Assembly (NCBI RefSeq): GCF_001657475.1
Contig: NZ_LXEY01000018.1
Span: 156,756 to 220,755, forward strand
Length of the DNA stretch: 64,000 nt
Source: Enteractinococcus helveticum
GTDB taxonomy: Bacteria; Actinomycetota; Actinomycetes; Actinomycetales; Micrococcaceae
Direction of reading: 5' to 3'
The notes beneath the pieces were generated by a model. That model saw only the letters and a program-made list of their open reading frames with translations. It was not told where the DNA came from and ran no database searches. A program made the position numbers and the translations under genes. Positions 9,290 to 18,763 of the stretch are shown in pieces (the stretch's first letter is position 1; each line of letters begins with the position of its first letter).

Positions 9290-10410
9290 GCGCATCAGCC
9301 AAACTTGTCCTGGCAGATGGCACCATCTACGCCGGCACCACCTATGCAGCAACCGGTACCGTCTTTGGGCAGCTGGTCTTTGACACCACCATGACCGGTT
9401 ATCAGCACAGTCTGACCAACCCAGCCAATGCACACACGCTGATGGTCTTGACCTTCCCGCACATCGGTAACGTCGGTGTCAATGACGCCGAAGCCGAATC
9501 AAACGCGTATTGGCCAGCCGGCGTGATCATCCGCGAACCGGCCCGGATACGGTCCAACTGGCAGTCAGAACGTGACCTGGACGCTGATCTCACCGCCGCC
9601 GGTGTGGTCGGCATCGCCGGAATCGACACGCGAGCACTCACCCGACGCATCGCTGGCGCCGGGCAAGTGGCCGCCGGGATATTTGCCGGTGACGACGCCC
9701 AAGCCGCCGACGCCGAGCTGGTCGCCCAAGTCCAGAACTGGTCACAACCTGCCACCGAACAACTCCTGGCTGAAGTCACCACCGGCACCGCCTACGAGGT
9801 CGCCGCCGATACACCGCAACACACCGTCGCGCTGATCGACCTGGGCGTGCGCCGTTCCACCATCAATCAGCTGGTGCAGCGTGGCAACACCGTCAAGGTG
9901 CTACCGGCAAGCGCCACCGCTGACGATATCGTGGCAGCCAAGGTTGACGGCGTGGTCTTCTCCTCTGGCCCAGGTAACCCAGCAGAAGCCACCGCACAAA
10001 TCGACCTTGCCACCGCCCTGCTGGATGCCAAGACCCCACTATTGGGTATCGGGCTAGGCCACCAGATTATCGCTCGGGCACTGGGATATGACACCGCATT
10101 GCTAGCCCAGGCCCAGCGTGGTCCCAATCAGCCGGTCTATGATGTGGCCTCCGGGCAGAGCATCATCACCTCCCAGAACCACCAGTACGCCGTCGTCGCC
10201 CCGCAAGGCACCGCTACCGCACCGAACGCCACCTACGGCGAGGTGACCGTGACCCAGTACAGCCTCAACGACCAATCAGTCGAAGCGCTACGCGCCGAGG
10301 CGCTGCCGGTGGTCACCGTGCAGTACTACCCAGAAAACACCGCCATTACCGTAACCGAAGCACACCCGGTCTTCGATACGTTCGCAGTCCTGATGGCCAC
10401 CGGAAAATAA
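9286..10410 (+). CDS. carA: Carbamoyl-phosphate synthase small subunit with degenerate glutaminase site
   Basis: Normally hydrolyses glutamine and channels ammonia to CarB. The N-terminal domain is recognisable (MTGYQHSLTNPA, FPHIGNVGVND, GIDTRALTR), as is FSSGPGNP of the class I glutamine amidotransferase domain. However, the nucleophile-elbow motif reads GIGLGHQ instead of GICLGHQ (Gly256, codon GGG at 10051-10053). The His of the triad is also lost: VQYYPE instead of VQYHPE (Tyr348, codon TAC at 10327-10329); Glu350 remains. The frame is intact, the length of 374 is normal, and it sits between its operon partners. It may act as a structural partner with an ammonia-dependent CarB. Confidence 0.9.
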   Translation: MSASAKLVLADGTIYAGTTYAATGTVFGQLVFDTTMTGYQHSLTNPANAHTLMVLTFPHIGNVGVNDAEAESNAYWPAGVIIREPARIRSNWQSERDLDADLTAAGVVGIAGIDTRALTRRIAGAGQVAAGIFAGDDAQAADAELVAQVQNWSQPATEQLLAEVTTGTAYEVAADTPQHTVALIDLGVRRSTINQLVQRGNTVKVLPASATADDIVAAKVDGVVFSSGPGNPAEATAQIDLATALLDAKTPLLGIGLGHQIIARALGYDTALLAQAQRGPNQPVYDVASGQSIITSQNHQYAVVAPQGTATAPNATYGEVTVTQYSLNDQSVEALRAEALPVVTVQYYPENTAITVTEAHPVFDTFAVLMATGK

Positions 10411-10430
10411 GACTTTAGGAAACACCAGAT

Positions 10431-13400
10431 ATGCCAAAACGCACAGATCTCAAATCCGTATTAGTCATCGGCTCCGGTCCCATCGTGATCGGCCAGGCCG
10501 CCGAATTCGACTACTCAGGAACCCAAGCCATCCGGGTGCTCAAAGAAGAAGGCATCCGCGTGGTGCTGGTCAACTCCAACCCGGCCACCATCATGACCGA
10601 CCCGGAAATGGCCGATGCAACCTACGTTGAGCCCATCACCGCCGACGTCGTCGAGAAAATCATCGCAGCCGAGCGCCCCGATGCGATCCTGCCGACCCTG
10701 GGCGGGCAAACCGCACTGAACACCGCTATCCAACTGGATGAACGCGGCGTATTAGAAAAATACGACGTCGAACTCATCGGCGCCAACATTGCCGCGATCG
10801 AATTGGGCGAAGACCGCGAACAGTTCAAAGGTGTTGTTGAACGTTGCGGTGCCGAATCTGCCCGCTCCGTGATTGTTCACTCCATGGATGAGGCCCTGGA
10901 AGCCTCCAAGGAACTGGGCTACCCAATGGTCGTGCGCCCATCATTCACCATGGGTGGACTCGGCTCGGGCATGGCCTATAACGAAGCCGACCTGCACCGC
11001 ATCGCCGGCGCTGGCATCCAGTACTCTCCAACCTCCGAAGTCTTATTAGAAGAATCCATCCTGGGGTGGAAAGAATACGAATTCGAAATGATGCGCGACA
11101 GTGCTGACAACGTCATCGCATTGTGCTCGATCGAAAACTTCGACCCGGTGGGCGTGCACACCGGAGATGCCATCACCGTGGCACCAGCTGTGACCCTAAC
11201 GGATACTGAATTCGCCAAGATGCGCGACATCTCCATCAAGATCATCCGTGAAGTCGGCGTGGCCACCGGTGGCTGTAACATTCAGTTCGCCGTCAATCCC
11301 GAAGACGGCCGCATCGTCGTCATCGAAATGAACCCCCGCGTCTCGCGGTCCTCGGCACTTGCTTCCAAAGCCACCGGGTACCCTATCGCCAAAATCGCGA
11401 CCAAACTGTCGCTGGGCTACACCCTGGATGAGGTGCTCAACGACGTCACCGGCACCACAACCGCCGCGTTTGAACCGGCACTGGACTATGTGGTCGTCAA
11501 AGTCCCGCGCTTTGCGTTTGAGAAATTCCCGGCCGCTGATGCCACCCTGACCACGACCATGAAGGCCGTGGGCGAGGTCATGTCCTTTGGCCGCAACTTC
11601 TCCGAGGCCCTGCAAAAGGCGCTGCGCTCTTTGGAACAGACCAACGACGCCGAACTGGATTTCACCGTGCCAGACGCCGCAGAAGTTGCCCAGCTACTGG
11701 AAGCCGCGAAAACTGCCACGACATCGCGTCTAGGCCAGATCCAGCGTGCACTGCTTGGGGGAGCGACCCCACAGGAGATCTTTGACATCACCATGATCGA
11801 TCCGTGGTTCATTGATCAGTTGGTGTTGATCAATGAAGTGGCCACCGATATTCGCAACGGCGATGAACTGACCAAAGACCTGCTGATTCACGCCAAACGC
11901 CATGGCTTTTCCGATCAACAAATCGGCCAGCTGCGACATATGGACGAGGCCGTCGTCCGCGGCGTCCGCCACGCGCTGGGCGTGCGTCCGGTCTATAAAT
12001 CCGTTGACACTGCCGCCGGTGAACACCTCGCTCAGGCGCCGTACCACTACTCGTCCTACGACGGCACCGAAACCGAAATCACCGAACACACCCGACCAAC
12101 CGCGATCATCCTGGGCTCGGGACCAAACCGCATTGGTCAGGGTGTGGAGTTCGACTACTCGTGTGTGCACGCGACCATGGCCATGCAACAGGCCGGCTAT
12201 GACACCGTATTGGTCAACTGTAACCCGGAAACGGTTTCGACCGACTCGGATATGTCCGATCGTCTGTACTTCGAACCCTTGACACTGGAAGACGTGCTGG
12301 AAATCATCCACGCCGAAGAACAAACCGGTCCGGTCGAAGGAGTCTTTGTCCAGCTCGGTGGGCAGACGCCGTTGAAGCTGGCCCAAGATCTCGCCGATGC
12401 TGGCGTGACTATTCTGGGTACCTCACCGGAAGCCATTGATCTGGCCGAACACCGCGGCCTGTTCTCCCAGGTGCTACAAGAAGCCGGACTGACCGCACCA
12501 AAGAACGGCACCGCGGTTTCTTTTGAAGATGCCAAGGCCGTTGCCGATGAAATCGGCTACCCGGTGCTGGTGCGTCCATCCTATGTGCTGGGCGGCCGCG
12601 GTATGGAAATCGTCTACGACGAAGCCCAGCTGGAGTCCTACATTGAAAACTCCACGGCAGAAATCACCGCCGAACACCCGGTGCTGGTTGACCGGTTCCT
12701 CGACGACGCCATCGAGATCGACGTCGATGCCCTGTATGACGGCCATGAACTGTTCATGGGCGGCATTATGGAACACATCGAAGAAGCCGGGGTGCACTCT
12801 GGTGACTCCGCGTGTGTCCTGCCCCCAACCACACTGGCACCCGATGTGTTGGCCCGGGTGCGTGAAGCAACCGAAGCCATCGCCAAGGGCGTGGGCGTGC
12901 GCGGTTTGATCAACATCCAATTCGCGCTGGCCGCTGATATCCTCTACGTCATCGAGGCCAACCCGCGTGCATCTCGGACCGTGCCATTCGTTTCGAAAGC
13001 CACCGGTGTGGCACTGGCGAAAGCTGCAGCCAAGATTGGTGTCGGATCTACCATCGCTCAACTGCGTGAAACCGGGGATCTGCCGGCCACCCACGACGGC
13101 TGGTCGCTGCCGCTTGGCGCGCCGATCGCCGTCAAAGAAGCCGTTTTGCCATTCACCCGCTTCCGCACGCCCGAAGGCCGCGTTGTGGACTCCCTGCTGG
13201 GACCAGAAATGCGTTCGACCGGTGAGGTCATGGGCATCGATAAGTACTTCGACACCGCCTATGCCAAATCTCAAGACGCCGTTGGCGGCCGTTTGCCAAC
13301 CGGTGGACGCGTGTTCGTGTCGGTAGCCAACCGCGATAAACGTGGCATCGTGGCCCACGCCAAACGTCTGACTGATATGGGCTTTGAGCTCGTGTCAACC

Positions 13401-13739
13401 GGTGGAACAGCTGATGTGCTGGCTCGCAACGGCATTACCACAGAGATCGTGGACAAGATCACCAGTGATGTTGAAACCACCGGTGAAACGATCCTGGACC
13501 AATTAGAAGACGGTCGCGTAGATCTGGTGATCAACACCCCATCGGGTTCTGACGCCCGTGGTGACGGTTACGAGATCCGAGCCGCTGCGAACTCGCTTGG
13601 TGTGCCACTGGTGACCACCTTGGCCGCGGTCGGTACCGCGCTGCAGGCCATCCAGGCACAGCGTGAGTACTCCTGGGACGTCACCAGCTTGCAAGAACAT
13701 GATCGCCGTTTGGCCGAAGTCATCAAGAACCAGCAGTAG
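10431..13739 (+). CDS. carB: Carbamoyl-phosphate synthase large subunit
   Basis: Makes carbamoyl phosphate from ammonia, bicarbonate and two ATP. All 1102 residues are present. The first ATP-grasp half starts [23 protein letters not shown] and contains [15 protein letters not shown]; the second contains [18 protein letters not shown] and [15 protein letters not shown]; the C-terminal MGS-like allosteric domain has [11 protein letters not shown] and ELVSTGGTA. Motifs look complete, unlike those of the partner CarA. The start ATG is 20 bp after carA behind TTTAGGAAAC. pyrF follows after 6 bp. Confidence 0.96.
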   Translation: MPKRTDLKSVLVIGSGPIVIGQAAEFDYSGTQAIRVLKEEGIRVVLVNSNPATIMTDPEMADATYVEPITADVVEKIIAAERPDAILPTLGGQTALNTAIQLDERGVLEKYDVELIGANIAAIELGEDREQFKGVVERCGAESARSVIVHSMDEALEASKELGYPMVVRPSFTMGGLGSGMAYNEADLHRIAGAGIQYSPTSEVLLEESILGWKEYEFEMMRDSADNVIALCSIENFDPVGVHTGDAITVAPAVTLTDTEFAKMRDISIKIIREVGVATGGCNIQFAVNPEDGRIVVIEMNPRVSRSSALASKATGYPIAKIATKLSLGYTLDEVLNDVTGTTTAAFEPALDYVVVKVPRFAFEKFPAADATLTTTMKAVGEVMSFGRNFSEALQKALRSLEQTNDAELDFTVPDAAEVAQLLEAAKTATTSRLGQIQRALLGGATPQEIFDITMIDPWFIDQLVLINEVATDIRNGDELTKDLLIHAKRHGFSDQQIGQLRHMDEAVVRGVRHALGVRPVYKSVDTAAGEHLAQAPYHYSSYDGTETEITEHTRPTAIILGSGPNRIGQGVEFDYSCVHATMAMQQAGYDTVLVNCNPETVSTDSDMSDRLYFEPLTLEDVLEIIHAEEQTGPVEGVFVQLGGQTPLKLAQDLADAGVTILGTSPEAIDLAEHRGLFSQVLQEAGLTAPKNGTAVSFEDAKAVADEIGYPVLVRPSYVLGGRGMEIVYDEAQLESYIENSTAEITAEHPVLVDRFLDDAIEIDVDALYDGHELFMGGIMEHIEEAGVHSGDSACVLPPTTLAPDVLARVREATEAIAKGVGVRGLINIQFALAADILYVIEANPRASRTVPFVSKATGVALAKAAAKIGVGSTIAQLRETGDLPATHDGWSLPLGAPIAVKEAVLPFTRFRTPEGRVVDSLLGPEMRSTGEVMGIDKYFDTAYAKSQDAVGGRLPTGGRVFVSVANRDKRGIVAHAKRLTDMGFELVSTGGTADVLARNGITTEIVDKITSDVETTGETILDQLEDGRVDLVINTPSGSDARGDGYEIRAAANSLGVPLVTTLAAVGTALQAIQAQREYSWDVTSLQEHDRRLAEVIKNQQ

Positions 13740-13745
13740 GAAGCC

Positions 13746-14588
13746 ATGTCACAGCCATTTGGAAGTCGTCTTGCCCAAGCCATGGACCACCACGGTCCAC
13801 TGTGTTTGGGTATCGACCCACACCGCCAGTTGTTGAACGCCTGGGGTCTCAATGACGACCCGGCTGGGCTGGCAACCTTTTCTAAAATCGTCATCGAAGC
13901 CGCATCCGAAACCACCGGAGTCGCTGCCCTGAAACCACAGGTCGCACTCTATGAGCGGTTCGGCTCGGCGGGCTTCGCGGTATTGGAAGAGACACTGCAG
14001 TTGGCACGTGAAGCAAACATCCTCACGATCGCCGACGCCAAACGCGGCGATATCGGATCCACCATGGAAGGGTACGCACAAGCGTGGCTTGCTGACGGGT
14101 CAGCATTAGCCGCTGACGCGGTGACCCTGACGGCATACTTGGGCTATGAATCGTTGCGTCCGGCAATCGATCTAGCCTTATCCCATGACAGGGGTGTGTT
14201 CGTCCTGGCCTTGACCTCGAATCCCGAAGGGGCATCTGTTCAACATCTTGGTCCCCAAGGTGACTCCGTTGCCAAGAGAATTGTCGATGCCACAGCGCAA
14301 GATAATGCAACGGTCACAGGCCTTGGATCCATCGGATTAGTCATTGGCGCAACCGTTATAGACGATGCCAAAGCACTCAATATTGATCTGGTTAGGGCAA
14401 ACGCGCCCATTCTTGCACCAGGGTACGGGGCTCAAGGCGCACAGGCAGCAGATATGCGGGAGGGCTTCGGCGAGGCTTGGAAGAACGTCCTAGTCAACTC
14501 GTCACGTGGCATCTTGCAACACGGGCCCGAAGTAGCGGACCTTAAGTCGGCTATAGACGACGCCCGCAAAGACATCAATGTGAAGTAG
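13746..14588 (+). CDS. pyrF: Orotidine 5'-phosphate decarboxylase
   Basis: Last step of UMP synthesis. This is the long family-2 form found in actinobacteria (280 residues), with the catalytic segment DAKRGDIGSTMEGYAQAWL, the early CLGIDPH and the late PILAPGYGAQG. It starts 6 bp after carB with AGGAAGCC as ribosome-binding site. It closes the operon pyrR-pyrB-pyrC-membrane protein-carA-carB-pyrF. pyrE is not in the window, and pyrD is at 52.7 kb. Confidence 0.94.
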   Translation: MSQPFGSRLAQAMDHHGPLCLGIDPHRQLLNAWGLNDDPAGLATFSKIVIEAASETTGVAALKPQVALYERFGSAGFAVLEETLQLAREANILTIADAKRGDIGSTMEGYAQAWLADGSALAADAVTLTAYLGYESLRPAIDLALSHDRGVFVLALTSNPEGASVQHLGPQGDSVAKRIVDATAQDNATVTGLGSIGLVIGATVIDDAKALNIDLVRANAPILAPGYGAQGAQAADMREGFGEAWKNVLVNSSRGILQHGPEVADLKSAIDDARKDINVK

Positions 14589-14697
14589 AATACATTTCAC
14601 TAGGTAGAACAGGTCAAACACCCTGGTGGTTACAGACCTCCTGGGGTGCGACTGTCCTCACCGTTACGCTAGAAACGGGCACGAAAGGGCAAAGCCA

Positions 14698-15012
14698 ATG
14701 GTTCTCAAAGATTTGACACCCGCCGAACGTCAAGCCGCTCGACAAAAAGCGCTCGATGCCAGGACGACACGGGCAAAAGTCAAAGCGGACTTCGCTGATG
14801 GAAAGCTGACACTGGCAGAGGTTTTTGAACGATCTGACACAGACGAGGCTGTCGCCCGGATGCGTACCATCGACCTTCTCACCGCCATAAAAGGTATTGG
14901 TGAGATCCGTGCCCAAAGCATTATGGAACAGTGCGAGATTTCTTTGAATCGGCGTCTGCGCGGTCTTGGTCACCGGCAGCGTCACGCACTCATCGATGCC
15001 CTAGGCCGGTAG
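14698..15012 (+). CDS. mihF: Integration host factor, actinobacterial type (mIHF)
   Basis: Small nucleoid DNA-binding protein of 104 residues, unrelated to the proteobacterial IHF/HU fold. The conserved core is LTPAERQAARQKALDART near the N-terminus, followed by the helix-turn-helix region LTAIKGIGEIRAQSIME and LNRRLRGLGHRQR. The frame is open farther upstream, but ATG 14698 with GAAAGG at 14683-14688 gives the usual N-terminus. In actinobacteria it stands between pyrF and gmk, as here. It is essential in mycobacteria. Confidence 0.93.
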   Translation: MVLKDLTPAERQAARQKALDARTTRAKVKADFADGKLTLAEVFERSDTDEAVARMRTIDLLTAIKGIGEIRAQSIMEQCEISLNRRLRGLGHRQRHALIDALGR

Positions 15013-15028
15013 AAAAAATCCCACATAA

Positions 15029-15063
15029 ATCGGCGGTCTCTTTTGTGAGATCGCCGGTTGTTG
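15029..15063 (+). terminator. Probable intrinsic terminator after mihF
   Basis: CGGCGGTCTC (15031-15040) pairs with GAGATCGCCG (15047-15056) across a six-base TTTTGT loop, with one G-U pair, and GTTGTTG follows. The T tract is short, so termination strength is uncertain. It separates mihF from gmk. Confidence 0.5.
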
Positions 15064-15123
15064 CGCTAATCTACACGTATCGCATTAGAGCGCAATCCAC
15101 CCAGAAACACCACGAGGAACATC

Positions 15124-15759
15124 TTGCCTGATCAGACGCCACCGGTCATTCCCGGGCCCCGAGATTTGACCTTGCGTCCTGAACACGCAGGAACACGACC
15201 TGCCGTAACCGTGTTAGCCGGTCCAACCGCCGTCGGCAAAGGCACCGTGAGTCAATACATCCGGGAGCACTACCCACAGGTCTGTCTTTCCGTGTCAGCT
15301 ACCACCCGGGAGCCGCGTCCCGGTGAAATTGATGGTGTGCACTACTCATTTGTGTCCCATCAACAATTTGACGAACTCGTTGAACAAGGCAAGATGTTGG
15401 AATGGGCACAAGTCCACGGCCAGAATAAATACGGCACGCCCCGTTCCATGGTCGAAAATGCCTTAGCAAAAGGACAACACGTCCTGTTGGAAATCGATCT
15501 ACAGGGGGCTCGCCAAGTGCGACAGACCCTGCCAGAAGCTACTTTCGTGTTTCTGGCACCACCCAGCTGGGAAGAATTAGTGCGCCGCCTCGTTGGACGC
15601 GGCACCGAATCAGCCGAGGAACAGCAGCGCAGATTAGAAACCGCTAAACTAGAACTTGCTGCAGAACCAGAATTTGACGCCGTGATTGTCAACGATACAG
15701 TTGGACAAGCATCTGCCAGGCTGGTAGAAGTCATGCAATTGACTACACCGCAGCAGTAG
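15124..15759 (+). CDS. gmk: Guanylate kinase
   Basis: Phosphorylates GMP to GDP. P-loop [15 protein letters not shown], then [33 protein letters not shown] and [12 protein letters not shown] are all typical. Start TTG 15124 is preceded by GAGGAA at 15114-15119. About 30 residues before the P-loop form the extended N-terminus usual in this group. The order gmk, rpoZ, coaBC, metK, priA that follows is conserved in actinobacteria. Confidence 0.95.
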   Translation: MPDQTPPVIPGPRDLTLRPEHAGTRPAVTVLAGPTAVGKGTVSQYIREHYPQVCLSVSATTREPRPGEIDGVHYSFVSHQQFDELVEQGKMLEWAQVHGQNKYGTPRSMVENALAKGQHVLLEIDLQGARQVRQTLPEATFVFLAPPSWEELVRRLVGRGTESAEEQQRRLETAKLELAAEPEFDAVIVNDTVGQASARLVEVMQLTTPQQ

Positions 15760-15823
15760 CCGCGGCAAAAAACAAATACATCCACAATCTCCGGTCGCTC
15801 CGGAGAAATTTATTGGAGAGTCA

Positions 15824-16195
15824 GTGACTGAACAAAAAATTGAAGGTATCGTCAACCCATCGCTCGATGAGCTCATCGACAAGGTTGACTCCAAATACGC
15901 TCTGGTGCTTTTCGCTGCACAGCGCGCCCGCCAGATCAACGCCTACTACTCCCAGCTGCATGAAGGGCTCTTCGAATACGTTGGCCCACTCGTGGACACC
16001 GAGCTCAACGAAAAGCCCCTGTCGATTGCACTACGTGAAATCGATGACGGGCTGCTAGAAATGAAGCCGGTTGAAGAAGTCCGTGCTGCAGCCGCTGATG
16101 AACTGGCCGAAGAATTCCCAACCTTCGAATTGCCAGCCAACGAAGACGATCCCTTCGCACTGCCAGAAGAACCTGCAGCCGGCTCCGAGGACTAA
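15824..16195 (+). CDS. rpoZ: RNA polymerase omega subunit
   Basis: Assembly and stability factor of RNA polymerase. The N-terminal part [26 protein letters not shown]...RARQI is the conserved omega core, and [10 protein letters not shown] follows. The C-terminal tail (from about residue 85) is acidic and low in complexity, which is common in actinobacterial omega. Start GTG 15824 lies behind TTGGAGAG. Length is 123 residues. Confidence 0.93.
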   Translation: MTEQKIEGIVNPSLDELIDKVDSKYALVLFAAQRARQINAYYSQLHEGLFEYVGPLVDTELNEKPLSIALREIDDGLLEMKPVEEVRAAAADELAEEFPTFELPANEDDPFALPEEPAAGSED

Positions 16196-16228
16196 CACCA
16201 CATACCCAGAGGCTTGAAGAGGGGATCC

Positions 16229-17449
16229 ATGCGGATTGTACTAGGCGTTACCGGCGGTATCGCCGCATATAAGGCTGCACTCCTACTGCGACTTATGACC
16301 GAAGACGGCCATGAGGTCCACGTGGTCCCCACCGATTCGGCCCTGAAATTCGTTGGCAAGCCTACTTGGGAGGCCCTATCGGGCCAACCGGTGTACAACG
16401 ATACGTTCGAAGCCGTCGAAGACGTCAACCACGTGCTGCAGGGACGTAGAGCCGATGTAGTCGTGCTTGCGCCAGCAACAGCCAATTCAATCGCCAAAGC
16501 TGCCGCAGGTCTAGCTGAAGATCTCCTGGGCAATATCCTGCTGACGGCCACAGTTCCGGTTGTCATGGCTCCGGCCATGCACACCGAAATGTGGGAAAAT
16601 CCTGCCACTAAAGCCAACGTGGCGACACTGCGCTCGCGCGGTGTGCACGTTATAGAACCAGCCGTTGGGCGTCTGACCGGCGTTGATACCGGCAAGGGAC
16701 GCTTTCCTGATCCCGAAGACATTTGGGCCCAGACACAACAGATCGTTGCCCAAGCTCAGACCGGGGACCAACTTGCTGGCAGATCAGTTGTGATCAGTGC
16801 CGGCGGGACCCGCGAAGCGCTTGACCCCGTGCGGTATTTGGGGAATCGGTCCTCCGGTAAACAAGGTGTAGCACTGGCAAAGGCTGCTGCTGCACAGGGT
16901 GCACAGGTCACGCTGATTGCCGGGGCCATGGATGTCCAGGCGCCGACTCACCCCAATATCACCGTCGTGCGTATTGAGTCCACGCGGGAGTTGCTGGACG
17001 CCGTACTGGAACATGCTCAACATCAGGATGCTCTGATTATGGCGGCGGCTGTTGCTGATTTCCGACCGGCCAGTGCCACCAACGAGAAGATTAAAAAACA
17101 AGACGACGCTTCGGCTCCAACGATTGTTCTTGAACAAACCGAAGATGTCTTACGTACCAGCGTAGAACAACGTGCCGCAGGTCAACCGCTGCCACGAGTC
17201 ATCGTAGGATTTGCTGCTGAAACCGGCGACGAGACGACCAGCCCACTGGAATACGGGCGTGCCAAGCTGCAACGCAAGGGTTGCGAAATACTGGTCGTCA
17301 ATGAAGTCGGTGTTGGCAAAGTCTTTGGCCAAAACGACAACGACGTCACCATACTGTTTGCCAACGGACGCGAAGAGCTCTCCGTTCAAGGCAGCAAAGA
17401 TGTGGTGGCCGAAGCGATTATTGAACAGCTTGCTGTCGCATTGGCATAG
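16229..17449 (+). CDS. coaBC: Bifunctional phosphopantothenoylcysteine decarboxylase / phosphopantothenate-cysteine ligase
   Basis: Two consecutive steps of coenzyme A synthesis. The N-terminal CoaC flavoprotein domain starts RIVLGVTGGIAAYKAA and carries MAPAMHTEMWENPA (catalytic His and active-site lid). The C-terminal CoaB domain has ISAGGTREALDPVRYLGNRSSGKQG. ATG 16229 is chosen, behind GAAGAGGGGA, over an upstream TTG at 16214; this gives 406 residues. It lies 33 bp after rpoZ and is probably co-transcribed with it. Confidence 0.95.
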   Translation: MRIVLGVTGGIAAYKAALLLRLMTEDGHEVHVVPTDSALKFVGKPTWEALSGQPVYNDTFEAVEDVNHVLQGRRADVVVLAPATANSIAKAAAGLAEDLLGNILLTATVPVVMAPAMHTEMWENPATKANVATLRSRGVHVIEPAVGRLTGVDTGKGRFPDPEDIWAQTQQIVAQAQTGDQLAGRSVVISAGGTREALDPVRYLGNRSSGKQGVALAKAAAAQGAQVTLIAGAMDVQAPTHPNITVVRIESTRELLDAVLEHAQHQDALIMAAAVADFRPASATNEKIKKQDDASAPTIVLEQTEDVLRTSVEQRAAGQPLPRVIVGFAAETGDETTSPLEYGRAKLQRKGCEILVVNEVGVGKVFGQNDNDVTILFANGREELSVQGSKDVVAEAIIEQLAVALA

Positions 17450-17511
17450 AGTTTTACGATCCGTGAACTGTAGCCTTGTCGAGGCTGTCTGAGGGGGTAA
17501 ACTCTCATACT

Positions 17512-18762
17512 GTGACTGCTAAAGATACTTCTTCCATGTATGAGCCCTACGAGGGCATCGGCGACGGCCAACTTCGGTTATTTACCTCTGAATCCGTGAC
17601 CGCCGGCCACCCCGATAAAATTTGTGACCAGATCTCCGATGCGGTGCTTGATGCCATCATCGCGCAAGACTCCAACGCCAAGGTTGCAGTCGAGACCCTG
17701 GTGACTACCGGACTGGTCCAGGTCGCCGGGGAGGTCAATACTTCCGCATACGTTGAAATCCCAGATATCGTGCGCCAGACCATCTTGGACATCGGCTACA
17801 ATTCCTCAGCTAACGGCTTTGACGGTGCCACCTGCGGTGTCAACATTTCTATCGGACAGCAGTCATCCGACATTCACCACGGTGTCTCCACATCGCTGGA
17901 AGCCCGTGACGGCTCCGTCGATGAAATCGACAAACAAGGTGCCGGCGACCAAGGCATCATGTTCGGCTATGCCTCCAATGAAACCCCGGCACTCATGCCC
18001 GCCCCGATCTACCTGGCCCACCGGCTGTCCGAACGCCTTACCACCGTGCGTCAACAGGACAACTCACCGATGCCATACCTGTTGCCAGATGGCAAAACTC
18101 AGGTCACCATTGGCTACGATGAACACCACGTGCCACAGTCCGTTGAAACCGTGGTCTTATCCACCCAACACCTAGCCGATGTTTCTCAGGAACAGCTCCA
18201 CGCCGATGTGATCGAACATGTTATCAGACCTGTGCTGGTCAATTTTGGTCTGAATTCTGACAACGCTGAATTCATCATTAACCCCTCCGGTCCATTTGTT
18301 ATCGGTGGACCAGTTGGTGACGCTGGCCTGACCGGCCGGAAGATCATCGTTGACACCTACGGTGGCATGGCTCGCCACGGTGGTGGTGCCTTCTCGGGTA
18401 AAGACCCATCGAAGGTTGACCGCTCGGCCGCATATGCCACCCGCTGGGTTGCTAAGAACATCGTTGCAGCAGGTTTAGCCGCCCGCGCTGAAGTCCAGGT
18501 CGCCTACGCGATCGGCAAGGCCCGTCCAGTTGGCCTGTACGTGGATACTTTCGGCACCGAAAAAGTCAGCCACGAACAAATCGTCAACGCCATCAACGAA
18601 GTCTTTGACCTGCGCCCAGCAGCCATCGTCCAAGACCTCCAGTTGCTGCGCCCCATCTACCAAGCCACCGCCGCCAACGGTCACTTCGGTCGCGAACTGC
18701 CAGATTTCACCTGGGAACGCACCGACAAAGTCGATCAGTTGCGTGCCGCGGTAGGCTGGTGA
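17512..18762 (+). CDS. metK: S-adenosylmethionine synthetase
   Basis: Makes S-adenosylmethionine from methionine and ATP. Motifs [16 protein letters not shown] (residues about 32 onward), [12 protein letters not shown] and the phosphate loop [19 protein letters not shown] are intact. GTG 17512 is taken as start, though the GAGGGGG at 17491-17497 is somewhat distant; ATG 17536 is the alternative. Length is 416 residues. priA starts one base after the stop. Confidence 0.94.
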   Translation: MTAKDTSSMYEPYEGIGDGQLRLFTSESVTAGHPDKICDQISDAVLDAIIAQDSNAKVAVETLVTTGLVQVAGEVNTSAYVEIPDIVRQTILDIGYNSSANGFDGATCGVNISIGQQSSDIHHGVSTSLEARDGSVDEIDKQGAGDQGIMFGYASNETPALMPAPIYLAHRLSERLTTVRQQDNSPMPYLLPDGKTQVTIGYDEHHVPQSVETVVLSTQHLADVSQEQLHADVIEHVIRPVLVNFGLNSDNAEFIINPSGPFVIGGPVGDAGLTGRKIIVDTYGGMARHGGGAFSGKDPSKVDRSAAYATRWVAKNIVAAGLAARAEVQVAYAIGKARPVGLYVDTFGTEKVSHEQIVNAINEVFDLRPAAIVQDLQLLRPIYQATAANGHFGRELPDFTWERTDKVDQLRAAVGW

Positions 18763-18763
18763 T

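Noticed and set aside
12474..13358. Long antisense open frame (294 codons) within carB
   Set aside because: Amino-acid content is a typical shadow of a GC-rich coding strand; carB is fully supported on the plus strand.
14589..14697. Possible terminator hairpin (CACCC...GGGTG) between pyrF and mihF
   Set aside because: Pairing is irregular and there is no T tract, so it was not listed as a feature.
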